From contig JAJQJQ010000014.1 of NCBI GenBank assembly GCA_028622995.1, forward strand, positions 2,294,001 to 2,358,000: DNA of 64,000 nt, given 5' to 3'. This stretch comes from Panagrolaimus kolymaensis (taxonomy: Eukaryota; Nematoda; Chromadorea; Rhabditida; Panagrolaimidae). Below, in pieces: positions 17,409 to 29,264 of this stretch. Numbering within the stretch: the first letter of the stretch is position 1; each line of letters opens with the position of its first letter. The notes under the pieces were generated by a model that did not search any database, was not told the origin of the DNA, and saw only the letters and a list, made by a program, of their open reading frames with translations. The translations under genes were made by a program, and so were the position numbers.

Positions 17409-17872
17409 TATATGTATAAAGGTTAAAGAAAATAAGGAAAAAAATAATTATCGCAAAAATAATTTATACTTTTTTTTGAAAGCCAAAAAATAATTATATA
17501 TTTAATGCTGGATTTTCAAGATTTAGTTAATAATGAATAATACGTTGTCACCAAAGTCCCACAATGCCAAATTATTTTTTTAAATTTACAATTCTTTACC
17601 AATTGTGTTGGCCGTTTATAATTAGCATGTGAGGCACTTTTAATTGATATATTTATTGGCCTTTTTATTATTTGACTAAAAGAAGTTGGACCTTTTTGGC
17701 TTTTTTTCGCAATGAAGTGGTCCTGAGAGAAAATTCTTACAACTCAAAAGCCTCTTTTAGCTATTTTATTGTTGATATTTTTATTTATTGCAGGCTAGCA
17801 TCCATAAAATAATAAACATTTATTATTTTATTATTTTTTTTGTGGCTTGAAAAACTATTCAAACTCCAAAAA
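17409..17872. other. Divergent intergenic region
   Basis: This contains the 5' flanks of the SKP1-like gene (-) and FL1 (+). The CCGCCA and AAGTGTT motifs seen upstream of other FL genes were not found here. Confidence 0.4.
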
Positions 17873-20475
17873 ATGGAATTAATTATAATTAATGAAAATC
17901 ATGAACTCCAATATTTTCAAAAGTCTCAAATTGTTATAAATAAAAAACAAAAGAAGCTGGTTTTATTTCCAATTAAGGATGGGATTGATTTTGTTGAAAT
18001 TAAATTTGGTGAAAGATGTTATCAAAAAATTGTAAGTTTAAAAGTTTTTTATTCTCAAACATAAAAAATCTTTTTATTTTATTTTTAGAACATTCTTTGC
18101 ATAAATCCTTCCAACGATGAAACAAAAAAATATATTTTGATTTTTCCAAATGAAATTGTTTGCAAAAAAGTTTATAATATTTTCAATAATAATCAGGTAA
18201 TTTTTTTTTCCAAATTGTTTCGCAAAATTTTTGATTTTTATACATTCCAAAAACATATTTTTTGTAATTTATAAATAAACTTGTATTTAGGTTGCAAATA
18301 TAGACTATGGACAAAATATGTTTCAAACTAAAGTTTTGGCTCCCATTATAGCTGAAGTTGAAAATAATGCTTTAGTCCATCCTCGATTCAGCAAAATAAT
18401 TATTGATTTTTTGAATCATTTATTGGATGAAACAGAAAAGCAATCATTTTTAAATTTTATTAAGGGAAGCAAAATGGAAACCATTTATCTCGCCTCAATT
18501 CCACCGACTCATGAAACCCATTCAATAAATGTTAATATCGATCAAGGAAATGAAAATATAATATCGTAAGTGTTTTACAATAGTAAAAAGTTTCAAATTC
18601 AAGAATATAAAAAAATATTATTTATTTTTTTAGAAATTCGCCAACTTCTGAAACTTCTATGCTTTTGAATTTAACAATAACTGACGCTAATAATCCCAGC
18701 GATAGCTCTAATAATGAAGACGTTTCAAGTACAGACGCAGCACCTATTAATGCTCCAAGCAATAATGAATCATTGGCCACTACACCCATAGAGAACTTCA
18801 AGGAACAGGCATCTTCTTCCTCTATTATTGCTGAAGCTGTTGAAAGGTAAAAAATTACAAATAATTCATTCGAGAAAAAAAGTTATATTATAATTTTTAT
18901 AGAAGACTAAGCTTACGAAAGCGTCCTAATTCCCGAGAAAGTTGCTTAGCGGTAGAAGAAATGGAAGATGCAAATGATGGAGATTACAATCCTGAAGATT
19001 ACAAAGAAAATGAGTAAATTTTTTTAAGCCATTTTTATCTGCTCAAATATTTTTACTTAACATCATCTTAAAAAATTTTTGTTGCAAAATTTTTATTTAA
19101 AGTTTTAAGAATTTAAAATATATATTTATTGTTTTGTTTTTAGGCCTCCCATTAAAAAACAACGACGACAACAAAGAAATTCTTTGAAACCAACAACAAA
19201 AACAATAAAAACACCAAAACCATGGCTAACTTTTAAGAAACCTTTACCCGCAAATATCTATGAAGTTATTTCTTTCGACGCAGTTAATGGCGAGCAACAG
19301 AAATCTAAATTACTTGTATTTACGTGTGAAAACAAAAAATTTTGTTATGAATATATTTGGGCAAAGTGGGAAAACTGTTCAGGAACTTATTTTATTTGTA
19401 ATGAATGCAATTCGATGGCTGAAAAGAAATTTGTTGCAGCCAATCAAGGTTTAGATAAAAATGGATTTCCTTGCATTCGAATCAACACAATGGAACATAT
19501 TTGTGAACCAAAAGAATATATTCCTGAAAAGTTTGATGATGATTTAAAAATATATTTACCCAATTATGAATTGTCTCAATTTACCCGAAGAGGAATAACA
19601 AGCGATTATTTATATCTTTATACTTCAGAAGAAAAAGATTATTATTATGAATTTCGTTTTGATGAAACCATGCAGAAAGCTTTTTGTGTAAATTGTCAAA
19701 CACAAAAACATTGGATTCCTGCAACAATTTGCATCGATGAAAATGGAAACGAATATGCCAGTATTCGTAATCTCGAACATGTTTGTGAACCAATTCTATA
19801 TATTCCTTCAGCGAAAATTGAGACAGTTCAATTTATTCAATTATCAAATTTTAAAGTTTATGAAAAAATGGAGAATGGAAAACCGGTTCAAAAACTCTCC
19901 CATTTTTGTGATGAAACAAAGGAAACATTTTATGAATATACCAAAGTCAGCGAAGATATTCCAGCTTTTAAGAATGTTTATGAATGTTTAAAATGTTGGA
20001 AATCAAAGAAGCGTCTCATGATTCGGGCAAGAATTATTTCAATTGGAAATGGAACCTGTCTTAGCGGAAACTTTGATAAACATATTTGTAAACCAGAAAG
20101 TAAATCAAATATCGTCGAAACCAAAGATATTCCAAACAACTCATCGAATATAAATGAATGCATCAACAACTCCGATGAAAGTATTCCAAATACCCGGTAA
20201 AAAAATTCCAATATATTTTATAAATAAATATATAAATTTCTTATATTTTTAGAAGATTAAGCTTACGTAAAAAATCTCTAATTTATGGAACTTATTCATC
20301 CCTTGATAAAGATCTAGAAAATAGCGATGATAATGATTATAATATCCTTAACGAATTAGAAGATGATGATAATGGAAATGGAGGAGAAGAAGAAAGTTAC
20401 AATTCTGATTCTTCTTCTGATATTGAATCATTAAACAAAGATGAAGATTACACAGTATCTGATGATTCTGATTAA
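17873..20475 (+). CDS. FL1: FLYWCH-like repeat protein, three repeats
   Basis: Seven exons: 17873-18031, 18089-18196, 18291-18565, 18634-18846, 18903-19013, 19144-20196 and 20253-20475, in phase, 713 residues. Exons 1-2 encode a beta-rich N-terminal module beginning MELIIINENHELQYFQK. Exon 3 is helical (LVHPRFSKIIIDFLNHLLDE). Exon 4 is a Ser/Asn-rich linker. Exon 5 carries RLSLRKRP and an acidic tail. Exon 6 carries three approximately 75-residue units with a CxxC pair and an HxC pair (FICNECN..HICEP, FCVNCQ..HVCEP, YECLKCW..HICKP). Exon 7 repeats the RLSLRK start and ends in a long acidic tail, unlike FL2-FL4, which end within the repeat exon. The unit resembles FLYWCH zinc fingers in its F, L, Y, C and H positions. 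A nuclear nucleic-acid-binding role is inferred. Confidence 0.8.
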
Positions 20476-21923
20476 TTTATATATTTTTTTTCTGATTTTT
20501 TAAAGCTTTTATATGATAAACTATTTTTTTTACGATTTTCTTAAAATTAAATTTTTTTATTTCTTTAAATTATTTGTTTATGATTACAGGTTTTAAAGAT
20601 TAAAAATTTTTCGAATCAAAAGCCTATAAACTAGAGTTTTCATTAATTTTTTATAAATCTTTCTTTGCATATCCAAAAGTAAATTTTAATTATCTTATTT
20701 TGACGAATTATAATGTTTTAACTTTAACTTTTTAATTTCCAATTTTTTGATGATTGTTGATTGCTTAATTCATTAATTTATTCATTTTATTGTTTAAAAT
20801 TTCTGTTGTTTCTTCGGGGAAGTATTAGAGTTTTAAAAATTCTTTGAGCTTGTTTTATTCGCTTTAAATAAAAAAACATGGCATTAACCTGTTATAAAAT
20901 GGAAATTATTCCTCTTGTTCTTCTCAGATTTTTCAAAAGTCGAATTTAAAATCATTTCGAGAAAATATTAAAAAAATTGTTTAACCAAAATATTCAAAAA
21001 ATGTAAAACATAATTGCAAGAAAACTATCGCAAAATGGAAAACAGAAACTCTGCTCTCTCTTTTATTCATTGTTAAATTCAAAAGCACAAAAAACCTTGG
21101 AAACATACACTTATTTAAAAAGAGTATCCACGACAACTTTTTTATATTCATTTTTTTAATGACTGCTCTTTTAAAGGCCAATTTCGTTGTAATTTATTTC
21201 CTTCAAGAGTCCATGAAAAATAATTTTGAGATTAATAATAAAGTTATTTAACAATACTAAATTTTTTATAAAATTAACTAAGTTTTTTCGTTTCAAAGCA
21301 AAAAAACTGAACCTTTAAAAGTGTGCATTTTTTGGCCATGAAAATAATGATTGCGAATTCGGTAATAGCAACATCAGATTATTATTAAGAAGTATGATAG
21401 AAGAAAAATAGCAGCTGCTGCTTCTGAAATATGACAAAAAAAATTAGCTTGATATTTGATCACAGTTTTTTGCTGCACTTAATTTATTCAGACGAAAAAA
21501 AAAAGAAATTTTTTGACAAAAGTTTTTTTTATTTCATTTTTTTCAATTTGTTCCAAGAACCAAATTCACAGCAATCCATTCTCCTTTTTCCATTGGTGTT
21601 TGTTTCAACCAAACTATAAATTTTGTATTAAAGTTTTTTTTTCTCGCTGATTTTGTAATTTCTATTTAAATGATGAAACCTTTTTATTTTTTCAAAAAGT
21701 CACTAAAATTATTATTAAGAAATGTCAAAAACTATGATGTATCAATCTAAAAATACTATGAATCAATCGTTTTTTCTATTCCATCCACAATTATTTCATA
21801 TATTTGCAAAAATCTAAAGATAAATGAATGGATATTAAAGAAACTTTATTTTTCTTGCAAATATTTTTGGCCGAAATTTAATTTGTTTCCAATATTCGAC
21901 ATCGTTTTGACGATGATAAAGTT
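20476..21923. other. Intergenic, nothing recognised
   Basis: A/T-rich sequence with only short, low-complexity frames (for example 20981-21181 and 21431-21619), none with splice or family support. Confidence 0.5.
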
Positions 21924-22818
21924 ATGCTTCATCATGGAAAACGCACGAAAAAAGAAAGAATTTATAATTCAAATATTAAATTTTTTGTTTACGATAGATT
22001 AGAAATGAGAAAGATTAAAGAAAAAACAATAATTTCAACATTAATATCAAAAAAAAAGTGGCGCTTTAAAATGCACAGGTGTAATATCCAAGATCAAATA
22101 ATTTCATTAGAAGAATACAAAATCTTGGTAAAATGCACACGGGATATAAGTATAAGTAAATGCAAAATTTTGCGATCTGATATGTCCCCTGCTACTTTGG
22201 ATGAAATTTATTTATGTGGAGAAAAAAATAGTTGGTTTTCATTGTAAGTTTATAGTTTTTTATATTCACTTTTTCGACGACAAAAAATAAATACTCGAAA
22301 AAGTGGCATATTTATTTATATTCTACATATTTCCCTAAATTTTATAGATTTCCATTGGAAGAGGATTACGATACAATTTATTCTGAGGAAGCTTTACAAA
22401 AATTTTGTAATATTCACAGAGTCCAAAAATATGGTTGCATCATATTATACAGATTAAATGAAAACCTTGATCCCATGATATTTGCAAACTTTATTAAGGT
22501 ATTGTAAAAAGAAAAATAGATTTTTTGGTTTTCATTAAAAATTAAAAAGTATATATAAAAAAAGATATGTTCATACATTTTTAGAATAATTCAAATAAAT
22601 CCGGTGGTATAGGTTTGAATTTTTATCAAACCAGCAATGAATGGAAAGAAAATTTCATAAAAAATCTTAGAATTGAATTAAAATTTTGGCGAGGTTGGTC
22701 TTGCAAAGTATATGGAAAATTTAATTCATATAGTATTGATACTAAAAATGAATACGATGATGATTATCATCCAGTTAAATCAGAATCTGGTGAAACTGAT
22801 TTTTGTTTTGAACCTTAA
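21924..22818 (+). CDS. Hypothetical protein, three exons
   Basis: Exons 21924-22243, 22348-22498 and 22585-22818 join in phase to 234 residues. I do not recognise the family. The N-terminal third is basic (RTKKERIYN, RKIKEKTIIS). The middle has several Cys and a short acidic patch (EEDYDTIYSEEALQKF). The end is Asp/Glu-rich (DTKNEYDDDYHPVKSESGE). There is no signal peptide or membrane segment, so it is probably intracellular. It lies between FL1 and a C2H2 gene and may be another local nuclear protein, but that is guesswork. Splice sites and codon composition support a real gene. Confidence 0.55.
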
Positions 22819-23126
22819 GAATGGAATGAATAAAAATTAATTCACGCAAATCCAACAAAAATATTCTAATAATTTTGTCATTCTTCTTCTACTTAACTTT
22901 CATATTTGCATGCTTTAAATTCAAGTAATTAATTAACTTTATTTTCATCTTCTTTGTGACCTCTTAATATACATATTTTTTTTGGTCGTATCATAATGAT
23001 TTTTTTTGTCTATTTCTGTTTTTTTAATAAAAATAATCAAAATCCTCTATATTTACCCGTAGCAAAAGCAAACAGATACCAATTTTAAATAATATTTACA
23101 CTAATGAAAAAAGTTTAAAATTAAAA
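22819..23126. other. Short convergent intergenic region
   Basis: 3' flanks of the hypothetical gene (+) and the zinc-finger gene (-). Nothing else is seen. Confidence 0.4.
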
Positions 23127-24438
23127 TTAATTATTAAGTTTTTGTAATAAAAGATTATCGAGATCTTCATCATCATCCTCATCTTCATTTGCCGCTTCAG
23201 CAATGCCATTTATTTTTGTAAATTCTTTATTAGCGTTATTTTTTGAAGCAGTTTCTTTTTCATTTTTGCTTGAGTTTAGCTTTTCTAATAAAAGGTCATC
23301 AAAATCTCCATCATCGTCATGATCATCCACTTCAGGAGAGTCATTTAAAGCCTTTGGATCGATATCAGAACTTCTGGGTGTAATAGTTTCGTCGTCTTCT
23401 TTTATCGTATCATCCTTTTCACTTTCTTGGATGCTACAAATTTTAGATGGCCGACCCACACCGGCTTGCTCAAATTTTTCTCCCTCTTCAGTTAATTGTC
23501 CATAAATAGTTATATCTTCAGGAATTTGGTCGTATTCAATTTTATGCACCCTTGTTAAATGCTTTCTAAATTCATTTTTAAATGCATATCTTCGATGACA
23601 ATGTGGACATTCCAATGATTTAGGTTGATGGCGCTTTTGATGTTGGGCAAGTACTCCTATTCTATCGAAGCCTTTCGAGCATATTGAACATTTATATGGG
23701 TGTTCGTCCTAAAACGAAAAATATATATAAAAAAGAATTAGAAAAATTTGATTTTGAAATTTTAGAAAGCAATAACCAAAAAAAACATTTTTTGTTCATG
23801 TTTTTTTTAACCCAAAAATCTTTCAAAAAAAAAACGCAAAAATTAAAAATTTATCAGAACTAAAACTTACCGAAGCAAAGATTGGAGGTTTCATGGAAGT
23901 TTCATCATCAATTTTTTCTGGATGTTTTCTCGCAATATGTCGAAACATGGATTGCCGACTAGCAAATATCTTTTGACACACCGAACAAATTTTACTATTG
24001 ATTGTGGAAAGGACTTGATCATGCATAATTAATGGATCCCTCGGTGGTGAACGCATAGGCGTGGATGCGCCTGTGGAATATGGAGATTTTCTGTCGCGGT
24101 ATTCATAAAATTTTTTGTTGCCGTTGCTGCTGCTTTTTGATTTTAAAGAAGCTTCAATTTGTTCTTGGATTTTATCGCTTTCATATTTGGCTTTTAAACT
24201 TTCTAAAAGTTTATCAGCTTCAGCAAGTTCATCTTTTTCTTTTCGAATTTCTTCGAGAGCCTAAAAAAATAATTTCATAGTTTCAAAGTTAAAAAAAATA
24301 TGGGAAAAAGCTTACTTTTGGGATTAATCCAGCGTATCGATCAATTACTTCAAATTTGGGTGGTGATTGAATTTTAGCCAAATCCAGCCCAAGTAAATTA
24401 TTGATATGTTCATGATGATGGTTATTATAGCCGCCGCT
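23127..24438 (-). CDS. Three-finger C2H2 zinc finger protein
   Basis: Three internal-to-terminal exons: 24438-24316, 24260-23871 and 23708-23127, phase 0 throughout, 364 residues. In order: a His-rich start, a charged coiled segment (LEEIRKEKDELAEADKLLES), a Ser/Arg-rich linker, and three fingers: CSVCQKIFASRQSMFRHIARKH, CSICSKGFDRIGVLAQHQKRH and CPHCHRRYAFKNEFRKHLTRVH. After these comes an acidic tail holding the same motif twice (DFDDLLLEKLN and DLDNLLLQKLN). It is probably a DNA-binding transcription regulator, with the paired acidic-leucine motifs possibly contacting cofactors. The frame opens at an acceptor with no Met. A candidate first exon, 24716-24684 (reading MNLCMNASNFG, phase 0), would fit but is weak. 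Confidence 0.8.
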
Positions 24439-24488
24439 CTAAAAACGAACAATGTTATTGCAAAATCATTCGCGACAGCAGAAAAAAG

Positions 24489-24690
24489 AGGATTGTTGGT
24501 TTAATTACCCATGAAATTCGATGTTAATGAATTTCATTTTTTTTTTGATTGGTTTAAAGTTTTGAGGTAAAAAAAGAGACTTTTTTGGTGGTTTAATTAC
24601 TTAAGTTTTAGGTTTCCCTAAGTTTGGTTTAATTACCCTCTAAAGTTTAAAGTTTGAGGTTTTTATTTTAATGGTTTAATTACTCCAAAG
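24489..24690. repeat. Four copies of TGGTTTAATTAC upstream of the zinc finger gene
   Basis: The 12-mer occurs near 24496, 24589, 24625 and 24672, along with three variants of AAAGTTTTGAGG. On the minus strand each copy reads GTAATTAAACCA, which is a usable splice-donor-like sequence, in the first-intron or promoter region of the C2H2 gene. Confidence 0.6.
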
Positions 24691-25704
24691 TTTGAGGCAT
24701 TCATGCATAAATTCATCCGTTGAAAAACATAAAAAATTTGTAAGCAAAAAACACGAAAAATAAATTTTGGTAAAAAACACGGGAATTTACACGGATGCCT
24801 CAACACTCGGAAACGCTAATCTAAAAAAATAGATATATATTTTCGGGTAAAAAAAAATTATCCCAACAAACAACAAACCATTAATAACGTGGATGAATGA
24901 GTTGCTAAAGAATTTAAATTCTTTTCGCTTCCCATAATTTTATTTTTCTAATGTAAGAAGTTTATTATAAAAAATTATTTAAAAGAAAACGAATAAAAAT
25001 AAACGCAATTTCTTTAAAATGAAATAATTTTTGTTTGGTTGTTTTTTTGAAGCCTCAAAAAAGTGTGAGAGGCAGGCAAAGAAGCAAAATCAATAATTGT
25101 GAAAGAGCCGAGCCGCCCAAGCGACAAGAAAGACGCACAAATGAAATAAAATGGAAGGGATAGGAAGGGTGTCGCTTTTGTTGCGGCGGCCTTGAGCATG
25201 TCAGTGAAGAAAAAAGAAAGAATGACAGATGGACAACGCACATTTTGCGACAATTTTAGTGAAAGAAAAAAGGGTTTATTTGTCAGACGACTAAGCACTT
25301 TCAATGTTTGATGTTTTAGTTGTTGTTGTTTGAGTGTCTAAAAAAACTGACGATCATCAAATGATGATTGTCTATCAATGAAAAAAACATTAAAAAAAAG
25401 AAGCTTTTTTAATTTTTTAGTTTGTAATAAATATATGAATTAACAAAAATAAAGACATGACTTTGTTGCAAGATTTTTAAAGCCTTGTTTTAAATGAAAG
25501 AAAAAAAGATTAACTTTTATTATTGTTAAAATCAATAAATTTTCTACAAAAAGTAACTTTTTTTTCTTAATAAATACACAAGACGCGTAACTTAAATTAG
25601 CAAGACCTGGAAAAAATCAAACAAAAAACTTGAAAAAATTTAAAATTAAATATTGGCGCCAAATTAGATTGATTACCCTTTTTTATTTGAAACCTATTTT
25701 TTAT
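24691..25704. other. Intergenic, nothing recognised
   Basis: A 96-codon minus frame at 25014-25304 lies in a locally GC-richer patch (25040-25290) but has no splice context or recognisable family. Confidence 0.4.
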
Positions 25705-25905
25705 ACATTGCCGCCACTTTTTTTGTTATTCTAAGAGAGTAACATTCCTGAGAATATCTTTTTTTATCCTGCTCTAAAGGAAATCATAAGTGTTTGTGGT
25801 TTTTCTTATCTAGAAAAGCCAACAATTCAATCGAGAAAAAATAATATAAAAAATTTATTGGTCAAGTAAAACTCACCAGAATTTGAATCGAAATTTGTTA
25901 AAGAG
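25705..25905 (+). promoter_or_regulatory. FL2 upstream motifs (TTGCCGCCAC and ATAAGTGTTTGT)
   Basis: TTGCCGCCAC at 25708-25717 and ATAAGTGTTTGT at 25786-25797 lie 109-198 bases before the FL2 start. Both recur upstream of FL3 with the same 75-base spacing, and in looser form before FL4. They may be promoter elements conserved between duplicates. Confidence 0.45.
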
Positions 25906-28819
25906 ATGGCTGAACTGATTATAATTGATGAAAATCAAAAATTAAATTATTTTCAAAAATGTAAAATCGTTATTAATAAAATTGAAAACCGTTTATCTAT
26001 GTCTCCAAACAATAATGAAACTGAATTTGTTGTAATAAATTTTGGAGAAAAATGTTATCAAAAAAATGTAAGTTTATAGTTTTATATTTAGAAAGAAATG
26101 AAAGAAAATATATTTCAGAAAATTCTTATATTTTTTCCTACAAATAATGAATCAAGAAAATTTCTTTTAATTTTTAAAAGCTCTGAAACATGCAAAAAAG
26201 TTTATAACGTTGTTGTTCAGAACAATCAGGTAATTAAAATTTTTTAATAAAAAGCTTAACTCATAAATTTGCGCTAATAAATAATTTTTTTAGGACGATG
26301 AAAATCAACTTTCTGAAGCATTCCAAAACCAAGTTTTTGCTCCAATTCTTTATGAAATCAAAAGCAACACATTGGCAAATCCAAAATTAGCTGAAATTAT
26401 AATAGATTTTGTTAATTCGTTGGAAGATGAAAAAGAAAAACTACCATTTTTTGATGCAATTAAAAATACCAAATTGGATTCATTATTTGCTAATTTAAAT
26501 TCAAACATAGCTACAGCATCAATTAGCAGGTAAGTAAAGCAAGGAAAAAATATAAACAATAAATTTATACCGTTTTTAGAGTTTCACCAACAAATTATTT
26601 TCCACAGAATTTAAATGCTTCACCTAATCAAAGTCGCAGTTTACAAAGCAGCTGTGAAGTATTAAAATTTAATTTTCCTCTAAAGACAAACTTGGTTAAA
26701 GATGCTGTTAGCAATGATCGGTAAAATTTGGAAAAAAATAATTTTAAGAATATAATATTTACTTTAAATTTCTAGAAAATCAAGTTTACGCAAGCGTCCA
26801 TTGTTGAATATAAGTTATTGTGAAAATGTTGAAAATGATGATTTGAAAGACAAAAGTAATGATGAAGAAGAATATAGCTTTTCAGGAAAAAATGAACAAG
26901 AGTAAGCCTTCTTAAAAATATATTAAAATAACATCTGTGTTTGATCTCAGGTTTAAAGTGATAACGATTTCAATCGCATCACTTTTTCTATTTTTTATAT
27001 TTTTGACTTTTGAAACCTTTTCATTTTTAGTCCTCCATTTAAAAGACAAAGATGGTCAGCTAAAAATGTTTTTGAGAAAATTTTACCATCAAATACTTAT
27101 GAAATTATTACATATGAAATTTTTGGTCAACTTAAAACTAGGCTAATCATTTTTTTGTCAGCGGATAAGAAAATATGTTATGAGTATTATTGGGATAATA
27201 CTAAAAAAATTTTTATTTGTTGCGGGTGTAGATCAAATAAAGAAAAAAAAATTGTTAGTGCTATTAAAAGTCGCGATCAAAGCGGCAATGAGTGCATAAA
27301 AGTGAATTCAGCTGAACATGTTTGTCATCCAATAGAATATGATCCTGAAAAATTTAAATCTGATATTAAAATATATTCTCAAGATTATGAATTATTTAAA
27401 TGTACGAAATATGGCGTCGAAAATAAATATTTGATTGTTTTTACATCAAATGAAAAAGATTTATGTTATGAATTTCATTACAATGAAAAGAGGAAAAGAT
27501 TTTATTGTTTAAAGTGTCAAAATAAAAAGCATGAAATTCTCGCTGCTATTTGTAAGGATGAAAGTCAAAAAGAATATGTTAGTATAAGAAATTATAAACA
27601 TGTTTGTCAACCAATTCAATATGTTTCAAACAAATATATTGACCAAGAAATCATTTATCATCCAAACTTTCAACTTTATGAAAAATGGTCTAAAGGAAAA
27701 ATAGTTCAAAAACTTGCTATATTTTGCGATGAAAACAAAGAATTATGCTATGAGTATTCCAAAATTAATGACAGTTATTATCAATGCTTTAAATGCCCAA
27801 AAATAAATAAGAAGCACATTGTTTCCGCAAAGCTCATCAAAAATGGCGACAACGAAACCTTTGTTCAATTATTCCAAAATAAGCATATTTGTAAGCCTCA
27901 AAATTATATTGAAAAAGAGTCAACAATTTTTGTAAGAAAGCCAAATTTTAAAGTTGAAATAATTCGAAAGCATTTTGGTGTCCTTAGAAAGCAATTATAT
28001 ATTTTTTATTCAGGAAATCCAAATCTCTGCTATATATACAACAACCATGGAAATTATTATGTTTGCCATGAATGCAATAAACTTAAAAAATATATTGCGG
28101 CTAGAATTTGGAAAGATGAAAATGATGAAGAATTTGTTGAATTATTTAACAATAAACACGAATGCAAACCTCAAAAATATGTTTCAGAAAATGAAATCGG
28201 AAATATTACCTCGGTAGATATTGATCAAGGTATAGATGAATTAAAGAAGGAAACAATTTCACCCAAACTAATAAAACCAGAAAAAATTATCAAATCCCCT
28301 AATTTTAAAATTGATTCTATTACAAGAGATTCTGAAATTTTATTCCAACAATTAACCATTTTTGATTCAAAGAATCCAAACCTTTCTTATATTTATTATT
28401 TTTCACAACGTGATCAAGTTTATTATTGCAAAGGTTGCAAAGAAAAAGGTAAATATGTTACCGCTAAATTCCATCAAAATGACAATGTCGAAGAAGATTT
28501 TATCGAACTTGGAGAAGCTAACCATGTTTGTGAGCCACAACCAAATGAAAAAATATTTTTAAAAAATGAAATTCAACTTCGAAAAGTTAGCGATGGAAAA
28601 ATATCAAAGTTAATTATTTTTGACCCCCAAAACAAAGATTTATGCTATGATTTTAATCCGACGCGTCATAGTTGTTTTCGATGCCATGGATGTTTTACAA
28701 AAAGCAAAAAATACAAACAAGCTAAACTTTTTGAAGATGAAAATAGCCAATATTATGTTAAACTTGGAAACATCGAGCATATTTGCACTCCAGTCATTTA
28801 TGAATCAATTAAATTATAA
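25906..28819 (+). CDS. FL2: FLYWCH-like repeat protein, six repeats
   Basis: Six exons: 25906-26067, 26119-26229, 26294-26529, 26580-26720, 26776-26901 and 27031-28819, in phase, 854 residues. N-terminal module (MAELIIIDENQKLNYFQKCK..), helical region (LAEIIIDFVNSLEDEKEK), linker, SLRKRP motif with acidic stretch, then six tandem units in the 1.8-kb last exon. Each unit has the CxxC and HxC pairs (CCGCR..HVCHP, CLKCQ..HVCQP, CFKCP..HICKP, CHECN..HECKP, CKGCK..HVCEP, CHGCF..HICTP). Four Cys/His per unit could bind one zinc ion. Units 1-2 read base for base the same as those of FL3, while the rest is clearly diverged, pointing to gene conversion. It lies tail-to-tail with FL3, 1.8 kb apart. Function is inferred only from the zinc-finger-like repeats. 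Confidence 0.82.
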
Positions 28820-29264
28820 ATTTTTTTGTTTTTTTTGTTGCTATTTTAATTCGTTGTTTGATTTATTGTACTTTTTAAACTTTTTTTTCATTCAATTGAT
28901 CTTCTTTTTTTCTTTTTACAACGATTTTACTTCTTTTTATTCAATGTAAATTTAAATAATTTTACTCCCAAATGCTTAAAAAAAATAACATTTAAAGTCA
29001 AAATAGAATTTTTATGGCTTTTAAAAATTACTATATTTTTTTGATGATGGTAAAATTTTCAAGTAGAGTTGATCGAAAAAAATTGATGTAAATTTTTTTT
29101 GTTTCAAGTCCATTTTTTTTCCATGGTCATATGGGAAACTTTCCTCAGCTGTGAAAAAAAAGCATGCATGCAAATTATTATGATATTTTTAGCTTGCATT
29201 TAAAAAGTTTGAAGAAACAAAAAAATCAAAGCATCGTTTTTTACACTTTCAATCAATTCGAAAG
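28820..29264. other. Intergenic, poly-T-rich
   Basis: 3' flank of FL2 and 5' flank of the secreted Cys-rich gene. No motif is recognised. Confidence 0.4.

Noticed and set aside
25014..25304. 96-codon minus frame in a GC-richer patch
   Set aside because: No splice context or family features; may be regulatory or a relic.
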